Below are positions 13,110 to 22,787 of a stretch of DNA of 64,000 nucleotides, in pieces. A program made the position numbers and the translations under genes. Source of the DNA: Chaenocephalus aceratus. Its lineage: Eukaryota > Chordata > Actinopteri > Perciformes > Channichthyidae. The notes under the pieces were generated by a model. That model made no database searches, had not been told where the DNA came from, and saw nothing but the letters and a program-made list of their open reading frames with translations. The stretch spans positions 3,078,509 through 3,142,508 of the forward strand of contig CM043791.1 of assembly GCA_023974075.1 (NCBI GenBank), given 5' to 3'. Numbering within the stretch: the stretch's first letter is position 1; each line of letters begins with the position of its first letter.

Positions 13110-13700
13110 TTGTACTTGAGTAAAAGTAGAAGAACCCAGGTCTTGTACTTGAGTTAAAGTAGAAGTACCAGAATGTAGGAACAATCCTGCAATCAAAATG
13201 ATCCTCAAATAAAGTACAAAAGTATTATCATCAAAATATAGTTAAAGTAGCAACAGTAAAAGTATAAGTACTCAGGTCTTGTACTAGAAGCACCAGAGTG
13301 TAGGAATACTCTGTTACAGTAAAAGTAAAAAGTAGCGACAGTAAAAGTAGTCATTGTGCAGATTGGTCCATTTCAGAATAATATATATATATGTTTTATA
13401 ATGATTGATCATGAAAGTGTTCTCAAAGCTGGTGAAGGTGCAGCTAGTCTGAAGTACTTTGTAGACTGCAGGGTAGCTGGTGGATTTACTCCAGGTGGAA
13501 CTAAAGTCTGATTCAACACTTGGTTATATTTCACATCATTCATCAGATCTGTGAAGTAACTAAAGGTATTAAATTACATGTAGTGGAGTAAAAGTACACC
13601 ATGTACCTCTGAACTGTAGTGGATTAGAAGTACAAAGTAGCAAAAGAAACATTGAAATACTTAAATAAAGTACAAGTATCTCAAAATTGTACCCAAGTAG
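13110..13700. repeat. Dispersed repeat, ACTTGAGTAAAAGTAGAAG family
   Basis: Multiple degenerate copies of TACTTGAGTAAAAGTAGAAG with AATACTCTGTTACA-like blocks. Related sequence recurs at 55625-55745 and 56305-56480. It looks like an old DNA-transposon-derived repeat nested in the hAT element. Confidence 0.6.
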
Positions 13701-14165
13701 TACTTGAGTTTATGAACTTAGTTACTTTACTTGTTGAGTTGATGAACTTTAAACCAGTGGCTATAAAGATAGAAAGACTAAGCCTTGCACAGAGGCATGA
13801 AAATACATTTTCAAAATGCTCAACAGTGCTGCCAAAATGTTAAACTCACTGCTACACAATTAAAATAAATGCTTTTATATATATTTATATTAGATGTGAC
13901 TCTTTGGCGTTTCTGTTCTTATTAACCTGCTGCTTCAGTTGTTCTGACTGCTAAAATAATCTGTTTTTAAAGCCAATATTCCGTGGGGTCGGGGGCTCGG
14001 ATCCTTGTCACCTTTTCCATACCTGATGAGTTTGCATCCCTGATTATATTTAAGACTGTTTCCCTTTTTTTAAGAAAAGTATCGAAAAAGAATCGGAATC
14101 GCAATTCTTGACTTGGTATCGGTATCGAAACCAAATGTTGGTATCGTGACAACACTACTACCCTG

Positions 14166-14737
14166 TCAGCCCAGCAGCTGGGAAGACCGGGAAGTATTGG
14201 GGAGCTGCAGTGTTTTTTGCATGGGCTGATGCTAGACAAAAAAACGTTTTGCTACATGCAAAAGTGCATTATAAATGAATTGTGTTATTATTATTATTAT
14301 AATATTTGACCAGATATTTCTTATTTTATGATTTGTGTCCATTTTACAGACAAAAAGAGGATACAGGTTAATAAGGCAATGTAGCCAGGTAATAGCTTTA
14401 GCAAAAATGTAGCAGGATGTATTTCTGTCTTTGTTTGTTTTTAAATTATAACCTGTAATTGAGATCATGTGCTTTTCTCCGCTGTACCCTTTGTCTGTCT
14501 GTCGTCGCTTTTCAAAGGTTTACTCCAGAGACAGAGGCATTATTTCCTGCAATCCATCACCTGAGCTAGGTTTGATGTTGCAGTCAGTGTAACAGGTGTA
14601 AGGGATTACACTTACACAACAACGCTTTTCTTTTTTAATAGAAAAAAAATCCACTTGGGTTTTTTCACCACCGATTCAGTATAGGATAATATGACAATAA
14701 TAATAGTAAAATGTAAAGAACAGTAGTACATATATAT
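14166..14737. other. Intergenic, no gene
   Basis: AT-rich sequence; I recognise no gene or repeat in it. Confidence 0.4.
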
Positions 14738-14983
14738 TATTCTCTGCTTTTAACCCATCCTAGTACCAGGAGCAGTGGGCAGCTATTGTACAGCGCCCGG
14801 GGAGCAATGGGAGTGGGGAAGGTGTTGATGATGCTCAAGGGCACCACGGCAGGGCCCAGGAGGTGAACTGGGCCTAACAAAGTAGCAGTCCACTCCATAT
14901 TTAGGTCTGGTCGGGGACTTGAACCGGCGACTCTACGGCTCCCAGTCCAAGCGCCTACTGACTGAGCCACCTTGCCTGTCATT
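14738..14983 (-). mobile_element. tRNA-derived SINE
   Basis: Read on the minus strand, the head contains a box A-like TGGCTCAGTCAGTAGGCG and a box B-like GGTTCAAGTCC, the internal RNA polymerase III promoter of a tRNA gene. It is followed by a body with GGTGCCCTTGAGC-like sequence common in fish SINEs. The head does not fold as a full tRNA gene, so a SINE is the better call. Confidence 0.7.
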
Positions 14984-15595
14984 GTATCACTTCTTTAAAG
15001 CATTTGGAGCATATGCTTATTGTAACACATTTGACTCAGTTAGTTCAGGGTGTAATTTAACTCTTGTTAGGCCTGGTCATCTTTTGAAAATTGAGGTTAA
15101 TCAAAACTAAAATAATATGCAAAGATGAAAAGTTTGTGTATAAAACGAGTGAGGCGGTGAGTGAGAAGGGGCAAGAGAGTATGTGTAACGGTGCAAGTTA
15201 GGAATTATGTGCCGAACTTTGCCACCACCCACAAATCATCTCCATTCAGCTCAAAATACCATGGCAAGCACAGGCATCGTTTATACTGGGGACACTTTTG
15301 GAAATGGCCCATTTTGTCCACCACTTTGCATTAGGATAATGTTCCTAATATATACTCTAAATACCGTGAAAACGAATTGTACACTTTGAGAGGTTTATTT
15401 GCAAAATGGAACATCAATCTCGAGGACTGTTCACACTTTTTGGATGTATTTCTGTGCAGTTTGGACCTGCGACACGTTCAATATTAGCAATAATTGAATG
15501 GACTATAGTAAAGAAATTGATGCTCCCGATTTGCAGCAGCGTAGCATAGTTACAGCACTAGTTGTCAAAAAATGATTGCAAGCATATGTATGTAT
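14984..15595. other. Intergenic, no gene
   Basis: No convincing coding or repeat signal recognised. Confidence 0.4.
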
Positions 15596-15603
15596 GTGTG
15601 TAT

Positions 15604-16595
15604 TAGTGTTGTCACGATACCAACATTTTGGTTTCGATACCGATACCAAGTCAAGAATTGCGATTCCGATTCTTTTTCGATACTTTTCTAAAAAAAAGGG
15701 AAACAGTCTTAATGTAATTATTGTGCTTTATTTCACACCAGAACCATAACACAAACTTTAAACAATGAGAACAATAAGCAAAATAAATGACAATAATTCG
15801 TATTAAATAAAATTAAGCATCATCTCAAACAACTTTTTTGTTTTATAAAATATAATTTGTTTTATATTTTATTAACATGTAATAGTACAGTAATATAAAT
15901 AATTATTGACAAAATGTATATTGCAGATGTTAGCCACATTGGTAAGTTAGCTAAAAAGATAGCCATATTAGACAGTTATCATTGCCATTAATTGCCTCGT
16001 TTGTCAAAAAATAAATTACACTTTAATGTGACTTAGATTTGAGGGCATGGGCTTGAGCATGATGTAATTATGTTATCACATTCGCTAACCTGTCTGTCTT
16101 TAAATTCTTTAAACAGCTCTGGATGCCGGTCGGCGGGTGCTTAGCCAAGTCTGATGTGTTGGCTCCCTTGGTTTGCAGGGATCTAAAACCTGTCTGACAG
16201 ATAGGCCTCGTGGTGTCCGTAGGCTTGCCCTCACTGTCAGAGATATCGCTCAAATACTTTCCACATTTAGCTTCTGGCGTCTCTTTCTGTCAACAAGCCG
16301 AGGCGCAGCGGCAGTTGCACTCCCACTTGCAAGCCATGCTTCTCGTTTTCTCACATGCTCTGGCAGCTAGCGCGTGCACGAGAGGGGAGGGACTTAGAGC
16401 GTGCTTGAGGGACCGCAGGGAGTGGAAGCAGAGCGCTGGACAACACACAGCTCTTATTAAAACGGCGCTTTCTCACCGGAGTACTTTTCCCCGTCATTCT
16501 TAAAGTACCGATACTAATGAAACGGAGGAATCGTACCGTTTTTAACAGCAGGGTATCGCGGTACCTTTCAAGTATCGGTACACCGTGCAACACTA
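15604..16595 (-). mobile_element. hAT element with TSD GTGTGTAT and BED remnant
   Basis: GTGTGTAT flanks both ends (15596-15603 and 16596-16603). The termini are TAGTGTTGTCACGAT and ACCGTGCAACACTA, the same family as 10679-14157 but inverted. On the minus strand, 16068-16253 encodes a damaged BED finger (DTTRPICQT...TKGANTSDLAKH). The second cysteine of the CxxC pair is lost, so the finger is non-functional. Confidence 0.8.
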
Positions 16596-16603
16596 GTGTG
16601 TAT

Positions 16604-16960
16604 ATATTGTTTGCTGTGGGCGTTTAATGCAGTTGTGGGGGTTTTTTTATCAGAAAAAATGATGGCAAGTGATGACGAGAGAGCAGCCTAGAGAACAACG
16701 GTGTGTGCGTGCAGTGAGTAGGACGTCAGCTGGAACGTAGCCGTGCAGTGTGTATACCATCTATTTTGTTGGAAAATAAATGCTACTGCTCAACAAAACC
16801 AACTGCTTGGTTGTGTGGCAACAACAACAACAACACAACTCTGGTTTAAGGTGTGCTGACCTTTAATGTGGAAAGCTATACCAATGTGACAGCCCCTCCT
16901 CCAAGTCTCTCAACTTCCTGTGCGACCAAAAGGGGTTGAGCAATTCTGTTGGAAACCCTT
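16604..16960. other. Intergenic, no gene
   Basis: Contains a short (CAA)n tract near 16828; nothing else recognised. Confidence 0.4.
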
Positions 16961-16964
16961 TTAA

Positions 16965-18385
16965 CCTGTTTGAGCCCCACGGCCCGCGGCAAAAAAACGC
17001 AATATCTGCAAGAAACAAGCATCTGAGGGATTCTTAACATTTAACAAGCTATCAATGTGTCATACCCACTTAACGGGAAGAAACTCAGCTGACTGACGAT
17101 ATGAAAAATGTTTACCAAACAAAAACACAACTCTAACGCCGGGCCCTCTGAATTAGCCATGAGCGACAAATACTAACGCACTTAGCACAGAACTCACGGT
17201 ATAAATACTTTATTACAAGTATCATCACTGTGCGACCAAAACTCAGGGCAGGGAAGGCAAAGCCAGACAACACACCACGTAGCTTTACGGAGCCAAAACG
17301 GCAAATATGTCTTACCTTTGCTGTTTTCTGATCAAAAGTTGTGTTCAATGGCATTAAAACGATAAAAACGCTGCTGAAGGTTAATCCAATGTCTTCGAGT
17401 CCCTTTGAAATGATAACTGATAATCCATCATCATATTTATGGCTATAACCTAGTTTTCAGTTTTCAGAGCGTAACATAGCTTTTGGTTTGGGCAAGCTGC
17501 GTGCGCATCCCTCTCACTCCTCAATGGTAACGTGTAGGTGGATTTAGGAACATCCCCTTCGATTATATTGGCTCTAACGGCCCCTACACACGGCGGCGTG
17601 CGTTGACGCTTCAATGCTTCTGCCCATTCACTTTGAATGGGGTGACGTCACGCTTCGCCAAATTGCATCGTGGGAGCAAAGCATAGCTTTGCTCGCGTTG
17701 CTCGCTTCAAAAGTAGAGCAATGTTCTACTTTTGACGCTTTGACGGAAGTGTCAGCCAATCGAATCATATGCCAGTACAAGCTCTAGCCAATCAAACCAC
17801 TGCTTGTGTGTCCGGGGCGGGAGATTCAGGTGATTGGTTGTTGGTCTAGCTTCAGACATGCCCGCAGGCAAGCGTCAATGCACGCCGCCGTGTGTAGGGG
17901 CCGTAACCGTTCAAAAGAGGTGTCAATCATCAAAATCGACCGAGGGGGGGCCAGAGATATGGCAAATCCACCCAAATTACCCCAGAAGTGTTTGTTTTTT
18001 TGCTAAACCTCTCTAAAAAGGGTCAAATGTCACTTGTTTTCCATCAATCTTGATACAGGGTACTTATTATATGTTATAGTTTGGATTCCTAAAGCTTTTA
18101 GTCTACTATCCCATCATTCAAGGGTGGTTTTCACTATAAGTAATGTTTTTTATTTGGACTGACACTATAATTTACATTTTTTTGACTATGTTCAATCTGA
18201 ATTTACTTTAAAATAAAAATATTCTATATTGATTCTGACTTTTCTACATCCAACTCACGGGTTTATCATTGCTTTGAGAAAAAAGATTATTAATTTAACC
18301 CTTTTAGAAGTGAATATATAGTCATTTGTTCTGGGCATGTTTTTTCGAGCCTGAGACCTGAAAAACAGGCTTGGGGCTGAACAGG
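16965..18385. mobile_element. piggyBac-like MITE with TTAA flanks
   Basis: The element is bounded by TTAA on both sides (16961-16964 and 18386-18389), the piggyBac target duplication. The termini are CCTGTTTGAGCCCC and the inverted CCTGTTCAGCCCC. It shares long blocks with 53141-54970, for example TTAATCCAATGTCTT and CATCAATCTTGATACAGGG. A PIF-like MITE (17578-17903) is nested inside. No transposase is visible. Confidence 0.7.
17578..17903. mobile_element. PIF/Harbinger-like MITE, TSD TAA
   Basis: A 326-bp element with long inverted termini (CGGCCCCTACACACGGCGGC and its complement) flanked by TAA on both sides, fitting the TWA target of PIF/Harbinger. A second copy of nearly equal length lies at 46594-46922. 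It is nested in the piggyBac-like element. Confidence 0.75.
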
Positions 18386-18425
18386 TTAATTAGATTAGGT
18401 GTTTATCACTATAATGTATGTGTTA

Positions 18426-19529
18426 TAGGGGTGTAACGGTATCCGTATTCGTCCCGTACCGTCACGGTTCGGCACATGCAGTCACACGGTGAATACGCCT
18501 TTTTTTACGAGTGGGAAAAAAGTCTGTCACTCAGGGCAGTATTACACTATATATAATCCAGGGGGCGGTATTGCGCCTAAAAGCCAGCCGCCCGTAAATA
18601 ACAAATGAAGAACAAGAAGAAACCCAACAAAACGAACACAATGAATACATGAAGAAGAAAGGTTAGCAGCTATGGCGAGTTCACACAACAAACAGGAACT
18701 AGAAGACCCACCTGCTTCTTTTAAATCAGGTGTGTGGGAACATTTCGGGTTCCCTGTGGACTACAACAATGATGCGAGTTGTGGATCGGACTAGGACGGT
18801 GTGTCGGCGTTGTTCGACAGCGGTGCGGTATGCTAGTGGTAACACGTCAAACATGCTCAGTCACATCCGAGTCAGTCTCAGTCCCCAGCGAGAGCGTTTT
18901 CTCGACGGCAGGTGACATAGTTACCGCCAACAGATCTGCCCTCACTACTGACAACGTAGACAAACTCATCTTTCTGAAGAACAACTTGAAAATAGAGTAA
19001 AGCTTGAGTACCTTTATTTAGGCATAATGGCCTCACACACTCACAAGTTAATTACACATGTTAGACATTGCTCCTAAAGGTAAAGATTTTATTTTGTTAT
19101 ATATTTATCATTGTATGTATTTTATATTTTGACATCAGGAGATGTTATACAGTTCTGTATTGCCTTTTATTGATTGTGATTGAAACACTTTCTTATTATT
19201 TATTTTAATATTTCAAGACATTCTTTTTAGTTGTACATCTTATTTAACCTTTTTGTTTGACATCAGCCATTATAGATAATATGGCCATCTGAGTGTTACT
19301 GTTTGTGGTTTGTTTTTAACTGTGTAATACAGTTAATGATTCCAAATGTTAGAGTTCCTTATTTCCATACCAAAACTTGCACGACTGTTAAAAATAAATA
19401 ACAGAAAAAAAAAATATGCATTTGGGACTTTGTTTTGCTTTTCCTTGTTGTACCGAACCCGTACCGAACCGTGACCCTCAAACCGAGGTACGAACCGAAC
19501 CGTGACTTCTGTGAACCGTTACACCCCTA
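18426..19529 (+). mobile_element. Internally deleted hAT with TSD ATGTGTTA
   Basis: ATGTGTTA flanks both ends (18418-18425 and 19530-19537). The termini are TAGGGGTGTAACGG and CCGTTACACCCCTA. It retains the two extremes of its transposase gene (18672-19000) but not the middle, a direct view of how a MITE arises from an autonomous copy. Confidence 0.85.
18672..19000 (+). pseudogene. hAT transposase: BED finger joined to dimerisation tail
   Basis: The frame opening at 18672 gives an N-terminus with a GVWEHFGFPV BED motif. After a frame change the CRRC and HNxH-like zinc ligands follow (TVCRRC...NTSNMLSH). The sequence then jumps directly to the C-terminal hAT dimerisation signature (VPSESVFSTAGDIVTANRSA...NVDKLIFLKNN). 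The RNase-H-like catalytic core, several hundred residues in full-length hAT proteins, has been deleted. At least one indel separates the two parts, so no functional product is expected. Family assignment is strong because both terminal domains are diagnostic. Confidence 0.8.
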
Positions 19530-19537
19530 ATGTGTTA

Positions 19538-20880
19538 TCACCAATACTCAAGAAGAATTCCATTAGTTGAATGAATCCATTTGGTAAAGCATGAGTTACA
19601 GAATTAAATAGTTTGAAAGAAATCGTAAACGGTAAGGACAGCATATTGCCAAGTTTGTGAAAAACATTAAAAGTATGATATCTCTCTTAAATCAGTAGTA
19701 ATACAACATGGATTTCTTTCTATAAAAGTATGTTTTAGTTCAACCAGATAATTTTAGAAGTCTTGACAAAAAAAATCTTCTAAGCTGCATATCGATAATA
19801 TTACAATGCTATCTGTTCAGCAAAAATCGTCAAAGAAAATACTGACTTCTAATTGCGTTGAAAATGTGAATTCAAGTCAACTTTTTGAGGAGGCATTTAA
19901 AAAAGTTAACTTTTATAGGTATTAACAGTATCAACGAAATGTAGGATATTAGGACCCATTTTTGCTTTACTATTGGATATAATACATCTCTGTAATTTAT
20001 TCTTCCAGATATGAACTTATATCTTGCTCCTGGAGGAGATGCAACACTATGAACAGGACCATGCTACCCTACTTTGAGTGGATGCTAGATGTTGTAACTA
20101 ACTCCATTATTTTGGTTAAGTCACCTTTATTCCTTAAGTCATGGTGATTTTATTTTTTTAATGGCAGTAGACAGTATTTTCTGATTTATGGAATGTAATA
20201 TATTAAGTAACATCTGCATATAGGATTGTTTCTTTAAAGGACTCGCCACTTTGAAGTAGAAACTTCTAACACATTTTCCAGCAGTGGATGTTCTTCCTGC
20301 CATCATACAATTATCGTAGTTACACTCGCGGGGGTCTGGATAAAAGGTGGAATACAAGACTTTAAGTTCGGCGAAGGGAGCTGGTAGTGCCATCTTGTGG
20401 GTCCGCAGCATGGAACTGCCATAAAGCTTTTTCTGCTTAAGCCCTCTCTATTGTGTGAATATAACTGCAAAAATGTTGGTTCTGTTCGAGCAAAATGAAA
20501 AGGGAAAACAAACTTCCCCTCGGGCCGACGGCAGACTGGCTGGATGATGGAGTCTGAAGTGAAGCGCTTCAGTGTTGGAACTGGGTTATTACCAGACGGG
20601 GGCTAAATGTGACTGCTAGCCTTGCTGTTCAAAATAATTCGGATGCGAAGGAGAAACTCGTATTAATGCTTGGCGGTCCCAGTGTTAGTTACGCTAGTTT
20701 TATGCAGAGGGAACACACTGACTACTGTTAGTGTGAGTCTGGGTGAAGTTAGCCGAAGCAGCATGCTGGTTAAAAAACAAAAGATGAGCGCTAACTAAGT
20801 TGTATCGGAGTTTGTGTTACGGGAGCTAACTCCTCTACATGTTACCGAACAGGGTTCCACTCTGGCTCAGGGCCACACAC
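19538..20880. other. Intergenic, no gene identified
   Basis: Mostly AT-rich. A 90-residue minus-strand open frame at 20139-20411 has no recognisable domain. The stretch near 20380-20800 is less AT-rich and may belong to the regulatory surroundings of the adjacent putative promoter. Confidence 0.4.
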
Positions 20881-20899
20881 ACGGACACAACACTACTCA

Positions 20900-20957
20900 C
20901 CGAATGAGTCTCAGTCCGGCTATCCTTCCAGCCTCCATTCCGTCTCAATGTCGACAT
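20900..20957 (-). CDS. Possible first coding exon of an unidentified gene
   Basis: On the minus strand an ATG in a good context (AAAATGTCG) opens 19 codons (MSTLRRNGGWKDSRTETHS) that end at a strong splice donor (G|GTGAGTAG). I do not recognise the protein. The exon sits just downstream of a CRE-like TGACGTCA and a CATTCTGGGAG motif, so it could be the start of a gene running leftwards, head-to-head with ASXL1. No second exon could be found because the leftward sequence is dominated by transposons. A chance match remains possible. Confidence 0.3.
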
Positions 20958-20984
20958 TTTGGAGCAAGTTTTAGAGATGTTTCT

Positions 20985-21070
20985 CGAGTCCGGGCCTGGA
21001 CTTCTGGGTGCCGCGCTGGAAGCCATGCATTCTGGGAGAGTGACGTCAGACCCCGGGCTGAGGGGAACTC
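20985..21070 (-). promoter_or_regulatory. Putative GC-rich promoter with CRE
   Basis: A consensus cAMP-response element TGACGTCA lies at 21041-21048, next to GCATTCTGGGAG, which resembles motifs of housekeeping promoters. The block is GC-rich against AT-rich surroundings. Direction is inferred from the candidate minus-strand exon 30 bp away. Confidence 0.4.
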
Positions 21071-21833
21071 TAGCAGGAACCACTTCCATTCACACAAAAA
21101 AACACGCACACACACAATGAAATTATAACTATTTCCAAACATTAGAAGGATTTGTGTAAACAAAACTGATGTAAAAAACAAAGACAGAGACCTTGGTGTA
21201 TATAAATATGTTATAATAATTATTTGATTTATTTGATTTGCTTGCAACAACAACAAAACTGGTGAACAATGAATGGTGTTCATTTAATCACAGAATAACA
21301 TGAGGATATTGACAAATAAAACACCGATGGTGTATTTGTTCTCTTTTCTTAGTTGTTGTTGTTAGGAGTCTGAATTGTGTGATATATTCAGTATCTCAAA
21401 GTGTGAAACTGAAAGAAAAGTGGTGATATTTCTGAGGTGGTGGGAAGCAACACTAGATAACCTTACGACTATAAAGTTAAAATGTTGACCTGTAATCCAA
21501 CCTACCCCTTGTGATCTGACAGATTGTTATGAATCATGTTGGAATAGGAGTATTGGGGATGTATTGGTCACAACAAAGAATATCACTGGTGGCAATGTTC
21601 CTCATAGGATCTGAAACATGATCTATGCATAATTCGATAATTGTGTTTCTTTCACCTTTGTAAAAGGCCCATTCAAACCCCACGCAGCAGAGCAGTACGT
21701 GTGTTGGCACCCACTTGGTTGTTGACATCCACCTGGATTCATCGTCTTCTTATTTATAGACACATGCATTTTCAAGCATTTGGACTACCTATGTTGTAAA
21801 TGTATTATCTTTTTAATTTACACAACATCTATT
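21071..21833. other. Intergenic, no gene
   Basis: I see no gene, RNA or clear repeat in this AT-rich stretch. Confidence 0.4.
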
Positions 21834-21962
21834 GCCCGTCCGTCCGTCCTGGGAGAGGGAGCCTCCTCTGTTGCTCTCCCTGAGGTTTATTCAATGTTCC
21901 CCTTATTAGATTGGGCTATATAAATAAACTTTGATTGATCAATTGATTGATGAAATAGATTC
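21834..21962 (+). mobile_element. 3' tail of a non-LTR retrotransposon (Rex1-like)
   Basis: The block contains CGTCCGTCCTGGGAGAGGGA, TTGCTCTCCCTGAGG and TTGGGCTATATAAATAAA, then an imperfect (TTGA) tail. This is the familiar 3' end of teleost Rex1/Babar-type LINEs. The body is internally shortened and no ORF remains. Confidence 0.65.
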
Positions 21963-22479
21963 GGAGTACTGTGTACTGCCTTGCTGAAATAATCTCATGC
22001 AACACCCTTGCTGCAAATGTTTATCTTTGTTCCACTTGACTTTAGTGTTTGTAACATAAATTAAAGATTAATACCGGCTATTATTGTGAGGTTCCTCCCA
22101 GGTGTGTTTATTTGCTCCACTTACAGTGTTGCCTGTATAAACAGTTGCATATGTGCAGAGTTAAAATAGATAACGTGGTGGCCAGTCGTTGTTTGCTCTG
22201 AATCCGTTTTAATATGAATATGAATGGCACAACATGTTGGTGTTCTAAAGAATGGACTCTATTGTTATATTTAATATGGCTAAATTAAAAAAAATACCTT
22301 GCATTGGAAGACTAAAATAATATAATGTATGATTATTTGCATGCAGCATCTGTTTAAATGTAAAATGTGCATGAAGAGAGCAGGAGGTTTTTTCTTGCAT
22401 TCCTGCGGAGGGTTTGACCTTTGACCTGGTTGTTGCATTCCAAAGAGGCTTGTCCTGCAGCAGCGCCAGCCTGCACTCA

Positions 22480-22730
22480 CACTGCTTCTGTGCTACCGAG
22501 AGACGATGTGTGTTCAGCTAGTTTAGACAAGGCACAGTAGCGAGATATATCAGAAACTAGCAGACAGCACAGCACAGCACCGTCCGGAGCTAAAAGGAGT
22601 GTCTTGTTTTGGGTCTACACAGTTCACCTAGAACGGAGTTAGCCATTTTGCTAAGCAGCTAAACCGCCATCGTATTGAGGTTGCTTTATAGAGACACAGC
22701 AGGCTAGCCGCAAACACCATCGCAGGGGAA
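22480..22730 (+). promoter_or_regulatory. ASXL1 5' UTR / promoter-proximal region
   Basis: This lies immediately upstream of the ASXL1 start codon. GCCATTTTG (22642-22650) and CCGCCATCG are YY1-like elements often found near vertebrate start sites. No TATA box is evident. The transcription start cannot be fixed from sequence alone, and an upstream non-coding exon is possible. Confidence 0.4.
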
Positions 22731-22787
22731 ATGAAGGACAAACAAAAGAGAAAGAAGGAGCGGACCTGGGCTGAGGCAGCCCGCATG
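22731..22787 (+). CDS. asxl1: ASXL1 exon 1 (start codon)
   Basis: Nineteen codons from ATG to a GTAAAC donor. The Lys/Arg-rich start followed by TWAEAAR is the hallmark of ASXL1 and begins the HARE-HTH winged helix. The exon is 57 nt, the same as I recall for mammalian ASXL1. Confidence 0.92.

Larger units (their letters stand above)
10679..14157. mobile_element. Large hAT element with TSD CTACCCTG
   Basis: CTACCCTG flanks both ends (10671-10678 and 14158-14165). The termini are TAGTGTTGCACGGTG and the inverted TAGTGTTGTCACGAT. At 3.5 kb it is much longer than its sibling at 15604-16595, which has the same ends in the opposite orientation. Extra length includes a 21-bp tandem repeat (11636-11722) and a spread repeat of the ACTTGAGTAAAAGTAGAAG family (13110-13700). 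A + strand start near 12839 opens a short frame (MAESGSATAAAPRL) shared with the sibling but soon interrupted. Confidence 0.8.

Noticed and set aside
20139..20411. 90-residue minus-strand ORF (MLRTHKMALPAPFAEL...)
   Set aside because: No recognised domain and no supporting splice or promoter signal beyond chance; kept only as a note.
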